Of a DNA stretch of 64,000 nt, positions 26,401-33,934 are shown one piece after another. The position numbers and the translations under genes are program-made. The notes under the pieces are model-generated. The model was not told the DNA's origin. It worked only from the letters and a program-made list of their open reading frames with translations, and searched no databases. Origin of the DNA: an uncultured Flavobacteriales bacterium (GTDB lineage: Bacteria > Bacteroidota > Bacteroidia > Flavobacteriales > BACL11); NCBI GenBank assembly GCA_943788405.1, contig CALSQD010000002.1:62001-126000 (forward strand), written 5' to 3'. Position 1 is the first letter of the stretch. Each line of letters begins with the position of its first letter.

Positions 26401-27398
26401 TACTCATTCAGTTTTTTCCAGATTAAATCTTTCAATTCAGTAATTCCTTGTTGTGCTACTGATGAAATGAAAAGACAGGGCAAGTCAGTTGGTAATTCTT
26501 CTTTAATAAAACCTATTAATTCTTCATCCAGCATGTCGGATTTACTAATGGCTAATATCCTGTCTTTGTCTAATAATTCAGGATTATATTTTTGTAATTC
26601 TCCTAATAGAATTTCATATTCCTTTGCAATATCATCCGTATCAGCAGGAACCATAAATAGCAAAGTAGAGTTTCGCTCAATATGGCGTAAAAACCTTAGT
26701 CCTAAACCTTTTCCTTCAGAAGCCCCTTCAATAATACCAGGAATATCAGCCATGATAAAAGACTTATCTCCTCTGTAAGAAACAATTCCTAAGTTGGGTA
26801 CTAAAGTGGTAAACGGGTAGTTTGCAATTTGAGGTTTTGCAGCAGAAACTACAGAAAGTAAAGTTGATTTTCCAGCATTTGGGAAACCAACTAAACCAAT
26901 ATCTGCCAATACTTTGAGTTCCAAAATAAACCAACCTTCAACTACATCTCCACCAGGTTGTGCATATCTTGGCGATTGATTGGTTGGTGATTTGAAATGA
27001 GCATTTCCTCTACCGCCCATTCCTCCTTTTACCATTACATGCTCTTCTCCATCTTCAGTGATTTCAAATAATACTTCTCCTGTTTCAGCATCTTTTCCAA
27101 TAGTACCTAGTGGAACATCAATATAGCTGCTTTTTCCATCTTTCCCAAAACTATGGTTTCCGGTACCAATACCACCATGTTCAGCAAAAATGTGTTTTTT
27201 GTAACGCAAGTGGAGTAGTGTCCACATTTGCTTATTTCCTCTTATGATGATACTTCCCCCATGTCCTCCGTCACCTCCGTCAGGGCCACCTTTACAAGTG
27301 GTTTTGTCCCTCAAAAAATGAGCAGAACCAGCACCTCCTCTCCCTGATCGGCAGAAGACTTTTACATAATCAACAAAATTGGAATTTTTAACTCTCAT
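26400..27398 (-). CDS. obgE: GTPase ObgE/CgtA
   Basis: ObgE is an essential GTPase that acts in 50S ribosome maturation and stress responses. The N-terminal Obg fold is glycine-rich ('[18 protein letters not shown]'). The G domain starts near residue 160 with G1 'GFPNAGKST', G2/switch region '[11 protein letters not shown]', G3 'DIPGIIEGA', and G4 'SKSD' instead of NKxD, ending at residue 332. A C-terminal OCT domain is absent, as is common in this phylum. It follows adk without a gap. Confidence 0.95.
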   Translation of the reverse strand: MRVKNSNFVDYVKVFCRSGRGGAGSAHFLRDKTTCKGGPDGGDGGHGGSIIIRGNKQMWTLLHLRYKKHIFAEHGGIGTGNHSFGKDGKSSYIDVPLGTIGKDAETGEVLFEITEDGEEHVMVKGGMGGRGNAHFKSPTNQSPRYAQPGGDVVEGWFILELKVLADIGLVGFPNAGKSTLLSVVSAAKPQIANYPFTTLVPNLGIVSYRGDKSFIMADIPGIIEGASEGKGLGLRFLRHIERNSTLLFMVPADTDDIAKEYEILLGELQKYNPELLDKDRILAISKSDMLDEELIGFIKEELPTDLPCLFISSVAQQGITELKDLIWKKLNE

Positions 27399-27971
27399 TT
27401 ATAGGCTGTCAATAACAGTATTTAGTTTTTGGGCAATATCGGCAATAGAACCTACACCCTCAATTTCAGAAAGTTTGTTTTGTGCAGAATAAAAATCTTT
27501 TAAAGGAGCAGTTTTATTATTGTATTCGTTAATGCGGTTTGCAATAATTTCTTCATTTTGGTCATCTGCTCTTCTAGAATCTTTTCCTCTTTCTAAAAGT
27601 CTTTTTATAAGCTCGGCATCTTCTACTTTTAAAGAAAGCATAGCAGATATTGAAGTTCCTTTCCCTTCTAAAAGGTTGTCTAAAGCTTCTGCTTGAGCTG
27701 CAGTTCTTGGGAATCCATCAAAAATAAATCCTTTTGCAGTTGGGTTATTATCTAATTTAGAAGATATCATTCCAATTACAACTTCATCAGGAACTAAATC
27801 TCCTTTATCCATTAGTGTTTTTGCTTCAAATCCTAAAGCAGTTCCTGCAGTAATTTCTCCTCTCAATATATCTCCTGTAGATAGATGAACTAAATTATAT
27901 TTATCAATCAATAAGTTAGATTGTGTTCCTTTTCCAGCACCTGGAGGTCCGAATAATACTAAATTTAACAT
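27399..27971 (-). CDS. adk: adenylate kinase
   Basis: Adk interconverts ATP + AMP and 2 ADP. The 190-residue protein has P-loop 'GPPGAGKGTQ' at residue 8, 'STGDILR' near 32, 'FDGFPRT' near 85 and 'RLLERGKDSRRADD' around the short lid. The lid is the short form without a zinc site. It lies between hpt and obgE in the same leftward operon; hpt and adk both handle purine nucleotides. Confidence 0.95.
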   Translation of the reverse strand: MLNLVLFGPPGAGKGTQSNLLIDKYNLVHLSTGDILRGEITAGTALGFEAKTLMDKGDLVPDEVVIGMISSKLDNNPTAKGFIFDGFPRTAAQAEALDNLLEGKGTSISAMLSLKVEDAELIKRLLERGKDSRRADDQNEEIIANRINEYNNKTAPLKDFYSAQNKLSEIEGVGSIADIAQKLNTVIDSL

Positions 27972-27984
27972 TGGTTATTTTGGT

Positions 27985-28521
27985 TTAGTTTTTTAGTTTA
28001 TAAATATGTGGCAAATTACGGCCAATTTCGTCATAATCCAACCCATATCCTACAACAAATTTATTGGGGATAGATTTTCCTATAAAATCAATTGTAATTT
28101 CTTTTGTATATGCTTCTGGTTTATAAAGTAGAGTTGCAATTTTTAAAGATGCAACCTCTTTATTTAGGATAATTTCGTTCAGTTTTTCTAAAGTATTTCC
28201 TGTATCAATTATATCCTCTAATATAATAATATTTCTTCCTTTTAAACCTTGGTTTAATCCAATTAATTCATTTACTTTTCCTGTTGTTTCAGTACCTTCA
28301 TAAGAGGATAGTTTAATGAACGATATTTCAGAATTAGGAATAGTGATTTTTCTCATTACATCAGCCGCAAATAAAAATGAACCATTGAGTACAGCAATAA
28401 ATAAAGGGTTTTCTATCCCAGAATTATTTATCTCATCTGCAATTTTTTGCACTATTTCTGCTATTTCAGTTTCCGGAAGATAGATTTCAAAAGTTTTATC
28501 GTGTAATTGTATGTCTTTCAT
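27985..28521 (-). CDS. hpt: hypoxanthine phosphoribosyltransferase
   Basis: Hpt salvages hypoxanthine or guanine with PRPP to IMP or GMP. The 178-residue protein shows the PRPP motif 'IILEDIIDTGNTL' near residue 97, the flexible-loop region 'ISFIKLSSYEGTETTG' and the base-binding 'NKFVVGYGLDYDE' near 152. It starts one base after the M61 peptidase gene stop and is followed by adk. Confidence 0.94.
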   Translation of the reverse strand: MKDIQLHDKTFEIYLPETEIAEIVQKIADEINNSGIENPLFIAVLNGSFLFAADVMRKITIPNSEISFIKLSSYEGTETTGKVNELIGLNQGLKGRNIIILEDIIDTGNTLEKLNEIILNKEVASLKIATLLYKPEAYTKEITIDFIGKSIPNKFVVGYGLDYDEIGRNLPHIYKLKN

Positions 28522-28522
28522 T

Positions 28523-30229
28523 TTAGTTGTTTGACCAAACTTTTCTTAAAACAATTTGTTCATCAGTTGCATTGTCTTGTTTTACTAATTCTAATAATGG
28601 GTAATGATTTCCAATGCTTAGAGTAATATCTTTTTCTGAGAATTTTTTCTTAATTGTAAACATAACCTCATTCTTACATTCTTGTAAGATATCGGATAAT
28701 TTCCCTTCTATTTTATTGCCATTTACTTTTGTAATTTCATTTTCAGGAGCAACACCATTTTTGTCGGTAATGGAATTTGGTTCTACTTTTTTGATGATGA
28801 TTTTCCCATTTTCTTTTACAGCTACAAATCCAAAATACTGAGCAGATAGGTTAGGGTTTTTCTTTTCTTTTAGCTCAATACCAACTTTATCCAAAGCAGA
28901 TTTTAATGTAGGAATATAGTCCTGAGTTCCATAAATATGGTTTTCGAAAATCTCTGCAACTTTCAGTCCTCCAAACTTCACGCATATATTTCTGAAATCA
29001 TCTTCAGAATATCCTTTTCCTTTTAAAGCAAATTCCTCATATAATTCTTTCATTACTGAATGCAAACTGTCTTTCCCATCTGTGTTGCTGATAATCTCTA
29101 AATCAATCATTAGCATACAAAGTGCTGCATCTGGGTAAATTGAAGTTTTACGATCAGGTGCACCCAATTTGTATCCATCTAACCAATTGTCAAAACCACT
29201 ATCTGCAACTGAAAGATTGAATCTCCCATAGTTTGTGAGGTGTCTTTCAATATTTTGGTTTTGTGTTTTTGCAAATGATTCCCAATTAAATACTCCCGAG
29301 TTGTATAGCATCAAATCTCCCATGTAGGTAGTAACTCCTTCTGCTACAAATCCTGTTCTAAAGTAATTTTCCCCGGTATAATTATAAGGATACATTTCTA
29401 CTGGGCGAATTGCTTTTATGTTCCAAGTATGGTATAATTCATGTGAACAAACTCCCAATAAATCTTCATAACGCTTGTCCATAATTTCATTTCCAGGACC
29501 TAAGAGTAAAACCGTATTTTTGGTGTGTTCTACACCATGGTAACTTCTGTAAGGTGTAATCTGGAAAAAGAAATGGTATTCATCAACAGGAAAACTTCCA
29601 AAGTGTTTTATTTGACTTTTAGTATAAGCGATAAAATCTGTATTTAATTTATTCCAATCAGGTTTGCATTCTCCTTGAAACCATAAATGAAATGTAATTC
29701 CATCTACCTCATAAGTTCCGTGTTGAAGTGAGTCCGAACAAATGATTGGAGATTCGGCTAGTAAATCATAACCTTTTACGCTTAATGTGTTTCCATCTTG
29801 CTCCATTGATGAAGCAATTTTATAGTGCTTTGGTATATCTAAGTTTAAAGTATACTCTTCCTCCATTCTGTCCACAATATAGAACATACAATGCACAGGG
29901 TTTAGGTAGAGTTGATGTTCGTCCAAATAGCAAGCACCAGCATCTAATTGGTTAGCATAAAAATTATAGACAACCGTAATTTCCATTGCATCTTTAGTTT
30001 CAACTTCCCATAAATCTTTTGTGAATTTTTTGAATGCTAGTGGATTATTATTCTCATCAAAGGCTCCCCATTTTTGAATGTTCTGAGAAAAATTTGCCAA
30101 TTCATATCTTCCTGGTCTCCATGCCGAAAGTTGAAAGCGCATTTTTTCTTTCCCTAAAGTTGAGGTAGTAAATTCAAAATCAACATAGTGCCTGTGAGCA
30201 TTGTTGTATGAAATATTATAATTTATCAT
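28523..30229 (-). CDS. M61-family aminopeptidase-like metalloprotease with PDZ domain
   Basis: A 568-residue glycyl-aminopeptidase-type zinc protease. Residues ~1-170 are the M61 N-terminal beta domain; the active-site motif HELYHTWN near 265 provides two zinc ligands and the Glu, with 'YHGVEHTKNT' before it as in the family. A PDZ domain follows at ~470-540 ('KVEPNSITDKNGVAPENEI'). No signal peptide is apparent at the annotated start (MINYNISYNNAHRHY), so it is probably cytoplasmic. It heads the seven-gene leftward operon; a -7 element TAAGTTTG (minus, 30247-30254) lies 18 bases upstream. Confidence 0.9.
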   Translation of the reverse strand: MINYNISYNNAHRHYVDFEFTTSTLGKEKMRFQLSAWRPGRYELANFSQNIQKWGAFDENNNPLAFKKFTKDLWEVETKDAMEITVVYNFYANQLDAGACYLDEHQLYLNPVHCMFYIVDRMEEEYTLNLDIPKHYKIASSMEQDGNTLSVKGYDLLAESPIICSDSLQHGTYEVDGITFHLWFQGECKPDWNKLNTDFIAYTKSQIKHFGSFPVDEYHFFFQITPYRSYHGVEHTKNTVLLLGPGNEIMDKRYEDLLGVCSHELYHTWNIKAIRPVEMYPYNYTGENYFRTGFVAEGVTTYMGDLMLYNSGVFNWESFAKTQNQNIERHLTNYGRFNLSVADSGFDNWLDGYKLGAPDRKTSIYPDAALCMLMIDLEIISNTDGKDSLHSVMKELYEEFALKGKGYSEDDFRNICVKFGGLKVAEIFENHIYGTQDYIPTLKSALDKVGIELKEKKNPNLSAQYFGFVAVKENGKIIIKKVEPNSITDKNGVAPENEITKVNGNKIEGKLSDILQECKNEVMFTIKKKFSEKDITLSIGNHYPLLELVKQDNATDEQIVLRKVWSNN

Positions 30230-30330
30230 TGCTAAAATTTAGGGTGCAAACTTACAAATTTTAGGAAGGATAAGCTTTCCTTAAATGAAGTTACATTTTT
30301 GTTATATTTGCCTTAACGAAAAGTAAAAAA

Positions 30331-31434
30331 ATGAAGAAAGAAGATGTAAAGTATGATTGTAGGCACTTTGAGGGACATATACCTTGCAAGCCGAATAAGC
30401 AATTTGATGTTCAGTGTGATGATTGTACACATTATGACAAGGTTGAAACTAAAATTTTATTTATAAAATTAGGAGCTATTGGGGATGTGATAAGAACTAC
30501 TCCGCTACTTACAAAGTATAAAGAAAAGTACCCAAATTGCCATTTCACATGGATTACATTAAGTCCTCAAGTTTTACCAAAGGATAAAGTAGATGTGATT
30601 TATAAATGGGATGCTACCTCATTATATATTTTAGAAAATGAGCAGTTTGATATTGCCATTAACTTGGATAAAGATAAGGAAGCTTGTATGCTACTTTCCA
30701 ATGTGAATGCAAAAAACAAATTTGGTTTTAATTGGGAAAACGGACACATTAGTACAGCAACTAATAATGCAGAGCATAAGTTGATTACTGGTTTGTATGA
30801 TCATATTTCAAAAAAGAATACTAAAAACTATTTAGAAGAGATTTTTGAAATTTGCCATTTTGAGTTTAACAAAGAAGAATACATGATTAACTTAAATGAA
30901 AGTTTAAGTAAAAAATGGAAAGCTAAGTTTGAGAAATTGGCAAATGGAAAAACAATAATTGGTTTAAATACGGGTTGTGGATTAAGGTGGAAAACTCGCC
31001 TTTGGCCAAAGGAATACTGGGTGGAACTCATTAAGAATTTGGAAAAGCAAGGCTATTTCTGTTTACTAATGGGCGGGCCGGATGAAGATGAAATGAATCG
31101 CTATTACCAACAGGAAACAGGAGCGACTTACTTGGGTACATTTAGCTTGGAAGAGTTTATTGCAATTACTAATAACACGGATATTATTGTAACGCCAGTA
31201 AGCATGATGATGCATATTGCATTAGCACTTAAAAAGCAATTGATGTTGTTTCATAACATATTTAATGTGCATGAATTTGAGCTGTACGGAAGAGGGATAA
31301 TTATTGAGCCTACTAGTGGTTGCGACTGCTATTTTGGGAATAGTTGTAGCAGAGAAAAAAGTTGTATGAAAGACATCTCAGTAAAAGATGTTTTAAGTAA
31401 TATTGCAGTCTTAAATAAAAACTTAAAAAAATAA
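30331..31434 (+). CDS. GT9-family (heptosyltransferase-like) glycosyltransferase with cysteine clusters
   Basis: A 367-residue GT-B enzyme of the ADP-heptose:LPS heptosyltransferase family ('ILFIKLGAIGDVIRTTPLL', 'IIGLNTGCGLRWKTRLWP', 'LLMGGPDEDEMN', 'DIIVTPVSMMMHIALALKK'). It is likely to add a sugar to lipopolysaccharide on the cytoplasmic side. Two cysteine groups are unusual: Cys10, 19, 29 and 32 before the GT-B fold, and four more near the C-terminus ('SGCDCYFGNSCSREKSC'). They may bind a metal or iron-sulfur cluster. The -7 element TATATTTG (30303-30310) precedes the ATG by 20 bases. Confidence 0.88.
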   Translation: MKKEDVKYDCRHFEGHIPCKPNKQFDVQCDDCTHYDKVETKILFIKLGAIGDVIRTTPLLTKYKEKYPNCHFTWITLSPQVLPKDKVDVIYKWDATSLYILENEQFDIAINLDKDKEACMLLSNVNAKNKFGFNWENGHISTATNNAEHKLITGLYDHISKKNTKNYLEEIFEICHFEFNKEEYMINLNESLSKKWKAKFEKLANGKTIIGLNTGCGLRWKTRLWPKEYWVELIKNLEKQGYFCLLMGGPDEDEMNRYYQQETGATYLGTFSLEEFIAITNNTDIIVTPVSMMMHIALALKKQLMLFHNIFNVHEFELYGRGIIIEPTSGCDCYFGNSCSREKSCMKDISVKDVLSNIAVLNKNLKK

Positions 31435-31440
31435 GAAAAT

Positions 31441-32826
31441 ATGAACTTTGATGTTATCGTATTAGGAAGTGGTCCTGGAGGGTATGTAACGGCTATCCGT
31501 GCTTCACAATTAGGATTAAAAGTAGCAGTTGTTGAAAAAGAACACTTAGGTGGTATTTGCTTAAACTGGGGATGTATCCCAACTAAAGCATTGTTAAAAT
31601 CAGCACAGGTTTTTGAATACATCAGTCATGCTGAAGATTACGGAATTACGGTAAAAGATGCAAATGCTGACTTCCCATCTATCATTAAAAGAAGTAGAGA
31701 TGTTGCTGAAGGAATGAGTAGCGGAATTGCTTACCTTTTAAAGAAAAATAAAGTTGAGGTTATCAATGGTTTTGGGAAAGTAAAACCAGGAAATAAAGTG
31801 AGTGTTACTGCTGATGGAAAATCAACTGACTATAGTGCAAAACACATTATTATAGCAACAGGAGCAAGAAGTAGAGAATTACCTAATTTACCACAAGATG
31901 GTAAAAAAGTAATTGGTTACCGTGAGGCACTTAGCCTACCATCTGCACCTAAAAAAATGGTGATTGTTGGGTCAGGAGCTATTGGTGTTGAGTTCGCTTA
32001 TTTCTATAATGCAATGGGTGTTGATGTTACTGTGGTTGAGTTTATGCCAAACATTGTACCTGTTGAGGATGTTGATGTTTCTAAGCAATTACAAAGGTCA
32101 TTCAAAAAATCAGGAATTAAAGTAATGACTAACTCATCAGTTGAGAAAGTAGATACAAAAGGAACGGGTTGTAAAGTATTAGTTAAAACGAAAAAAGGAG
32201 AAGAAACTATTGAATGTGATGTGGTGCTATCGGCTGTTGGTATTGCTGCTAATATTGAGAATATCGGTTTGGAAGAAGTAGGAATTAAAACGGATAGAGG
32301 TAGAATTTTAGTGGATGATTACTACAACACAAATGTAAACGGATACTATGCAATTGGTGATGTATTGCCAACTCAAGCTTTGGCACATGTTGCTTCAGCT
32401 GAGGGAATTACTTGTGTAGAAAAAATTGCAGGACATAATCCTGAACCAATTGATTACGGAAATATTCCTGGTTGTACTTATGCTAGCCCAGAGATTGCAT
32501 CAGTAGGAATGACAGAGGCTGCTGCAAAAGAAGCAGGATATGAAATTAAAGTAGGGAAGTTCCCATTTACAGCATCAGGTAAAGCATCTGCAGCAGGACA
32601 TAAGGATGGTTTTGTAAAAGTTATTTTTGATGCAAAATATGGTGAATGGTTAGGTTGCCATATGATAGGATATAATGTTACAGAAATGATTGCTGAGGCA
32701 GTGGTTGCTCGTAAATTGGAAACTACAGGACATGAAGTATTAAAGGCTGTTCATCCTCACCCAACAATGAGTGAAGCGGTGATGGAAGCAGTTGCTGATG
32801 CTTATGATGAGGTGATACATATTTAA
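31441..32826 (+). CDS. lpdA: dihydrolipoyl dehydrogenase
   Basis: The E3 component of 2-oxoacid dehydrogenase complexes (and glycine cleavage), a flavoprotein that reoxidises dihydrolipoamide with NAD+. The 461-residue protein has the N-terminal FAD motif 'VLGSGPGGYVTAIRA', the redox disulfide 'GGICLNWGCIPTKALL' (Cys40/Cys45 region), the NAD motif 'VGSGAIGVEFAYFYNAMG', and the C-terminal His-Glu pair 'HPHPTMSEAVMEA'. It follows the glycosyltransferase by six bases; no E1 or E2 gene is next to it. A terminator follows at 32914. Confidence 0.96.
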   Translation: MNFDVIVLGSGPGGYVTAIRASQLGLKVAVVEKEHLGGICLNWGCIPTKALLKSAQVFEYISHAEDYGITVKDANADFPSIIKRSRDVAEGMSSGIAYLLKKNKVEVINGFGKVKPGNKVSVTADGKSTDYSAKHIIIATGARSRELPNLPQDGKKVIGYREALSLPSAPKKMVIVGSGAIGVEFAYFYNAMGVDVTVVEFMPNIVPVEDVDVSKQLQRSFKKSGIKVMTNSSVEKVDTKGTGCKVLVKTKKGEETIECDVVLSAVGIAANIENIGLEEVGIKTDRGRILVDDYYNTNVNGYYAIGDVLPTQALAHVASAEGITCVEKIAGHNPEPIDYGNIPGCTYASPEIASVGMTEAAAKEAGYEIKVGKFPFTASGKASAAGHKDGFVKVIFDAKYGEWLGCHMIGYNVTEMIAEAVVARKLETTGHEVLKAVHPHPTMSEAVMEAVADAYDEVIHI

Positions 32827-32835
32827 AAAAACATA

Positions 32836-32864
32836 TGTCATCCTGAATGAAATGAAGGATCTCG
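32836..32864. repeat. partial copy of the TGTCATCCTGAA dispersed repeat
   Basis: TGTCATCCTGAATGAAATGAAGGATCT-like half element. It matches the left half of the complete copy at 33545-33602. Confidence 0.6.
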
Positions 32865-32913
32865 TTTTAAATGTTTTTTAGATTTTAGTATTGAGATATT
32901 AGATGTTAGACTT

Positions 32914-32941
32914 AAAGCCCACCATCTTGGTGGGTTTTTTT
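32914..32941 (+). terminator. rho-independent terminator after lpdA
   Basis: GCCCACC pairs with GGTGGGT around a short loop (ATCTT), followed by a run of T. Confidence 0.88.
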
Positions 32942-32964
32942 ATTTCAAAAAAGTAAGATATAGC

Positions 32965-33174
32965 ATAGCGTACTTTCTCCTTTTGTCTGAAAACTTTCAG
33001 TTTTGCTTAGTAAACTTTCTCCTTTTATTTGCTGTCTGATAATTTTTATTTTGGGGATTATTATTTTTATCTGTAAACTTTTGTTATTTGTTTGAATACT
33101 AATATTTTTTATTGCAAGTCTTTCAGTATTTGCAAGTTAACTTTCGGTTTTTGTCTGAAAACTAGCCTTTATTT
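32965..33174. repeat. array of ten degenerate 21-bp units upstream of the XRE gene
   Basis: The 210-base stretch splits into ten units of exactly 21 bases starting at 32965. Unit 2 (32986) and unit 10 (33154) both begin TCTGAAAACT; unit 2 continues TTCAG then TTTT. Units 1, 2, 3, 6 and 9 keep ACTTT at positions 8-12 of the unit; unit 8 has TCTTTCAG there. The best-conserved core, CTGAAAACTTTCAG, is an inverted repeat (CTGAAA / TTTCAG). Units 4, 5 and 7 are weak. The array ends 26 bases before the ATG of the XRE regulator at 33201. Confidence 0.82.
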
Positions 33175-33200
33175 TGTAATTTCACAAAAAATTATCAATT

Positions 33201-33446
33201 ATGACTATAGAAAAATACCAAAAACAAATCGGGAAATTAATCTATTCCTTAAGATGGGAGCATAGGTTAACGTTAAAGCAATTGTCCGTTAAAAGTGGAC
33301 ATTCCGTTCTGCAATTACGCAACATAGAAAACGGAAAAGTAAACACAAGCATGAAAATGCTCTACAATGTGGCAAAGGTTTTTGAGCTAAGTCCTGCTCA
33401 GTTTTTAGCAAAAGTAGAGACTGAGGAATTGTTGGCTGAGAAATAG
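33201..33446 (+). CDS. small XRE-family helix-turn-helix regulator
   Basis: An 81-residue protein that is almost wholly a lambda-repressor-type DNA-binding domain: 'LIYSLRWEHRLTLKQLSVKSGHS' (helices 1-3) then 'LRNIENGKVNTSMKMLYNVAKVFELSPAQF' (core ENGKVNTSMKML). There is no sensor or enzymatic domain. It stands alone between a repeat array upstream and two hairpin repeats downstream. Its own targets may be the palindromic 21-bp units in front of it, which is an inference from position and symmetry. It could be autoregulated. Confidence 0.85.
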   Translation: MTIEKYQKQIGKLIYSLRWEHRLTLKQLSVKSGHSVLQLRNIENGKVNTSMKMLYNVAKVFELSPAQFLAKVETEELLAEK

Positions 33447-33460
33447 ATTTACTTGTCAAT

Positions 33461-33542
33461 AACCCACCTCTACCTCCTCCTAGGAGGAGAACTATTAGAA
33501 TTTTATCCATTCCCCTCTTGGGATGGGATTAAGGGGTGGGTT
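33461..33542. repeat. 82-bp hairpin repeat with AACCCACC / GGTGGGTT ends
   Basis: It starts AACCCACC and ends GGTGGGTT, an inverted terminal repeat. Internally it has an inner palindrome CTCCTAGGAGGAG and the word GGGATTAAGGGGTGGG. A fragment of the right end is found at 45551-45578. It looks like a miniature mobile or dispersed intergenic repeat with no gene. Confidence 0.7.
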
Positions 33543-33544
33543 TT

Positions 33545-33602
33545 TGTCATCCTGAATTTATTTTAGGATCTGCCTAACTACTGCATCAGGTTCAGCATGA
33601 CA
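33545..33602. repeat. 58-bp dispersed repeat with TGTCATCCTGAA / TTCAGCATGACA ends
   Basis: Near-perfect inverted ends (11 of 12 bases) surround TTTATTTTAGGATCTGCC and a second half. A half copy lies at 32836. It begins two bases after the preceding hairpin repeat. Confidence 0.7.
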
Positions 33603-33644
33603 TTTATTTTTTGTAGTATTGCTCTATCAATAACTAAATAACAA

Positions 33645-33926
33645 ATGATGAAAAAACTAATTTTATCAGGATTAATGCTTGTTTCTATTACGGCATTTTC
33701 ACAAAGCCCAACAACTTATAAATCAGGAAAGGCAGTGGTAACTGTTTGGGAAAATCAAAAAACAGGTGTTAATGGTGATTATACCGAAAAAGTATATGAA
33801 GTAGATAAAATATACAAGAAAGGAGGTGAATGAAAGGAAACAAATAAATTTACCTATGAGGAATTACTCAAATTGCGTGCAGCAATTGATAAAGCTATTT
33901 TGGAAGAAGAAGTTAGAATTGACTAA
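33645..33926 (+). pseudogene. small secreted protein interrupted by in-frame TGA
   Basis: The first 62 codons encode a signal peptide (MMKKLILSGLMLVSITAFSQ) and 'SGKAVVTVWENQKTGVNGDY'. They stop at TGA (33831-33833) after 'KIYKKGGE'. The same frame continues with 'KETNKFTYEELLKLRAAIDK' and 'AILEEEVRID' to TAA at 33926. The coherent 30-residue extension suggests a TGG-to-TGA nonsense change (GGE-W-KET), so the intact protein would be ~93 residues. The family is one I have seen described only as a Bacteroidota hypothetical protein, so I do not name it. Confidence 0.65.
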
Positions 33927-33934
33927 CAACTAAT

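Noticed and set aside
32965-33174. CRISPR array
   Set aside because: The units are contiguous 21-bp repeats with no spacers and no cas genes.
24682-33833. Reassignment of TGA as a sense codon
   Set aside because: TGA is the normal stop of upp, bioF, rsgA, aroA and the giant surface protein, and TGG is used for Trp throughout.
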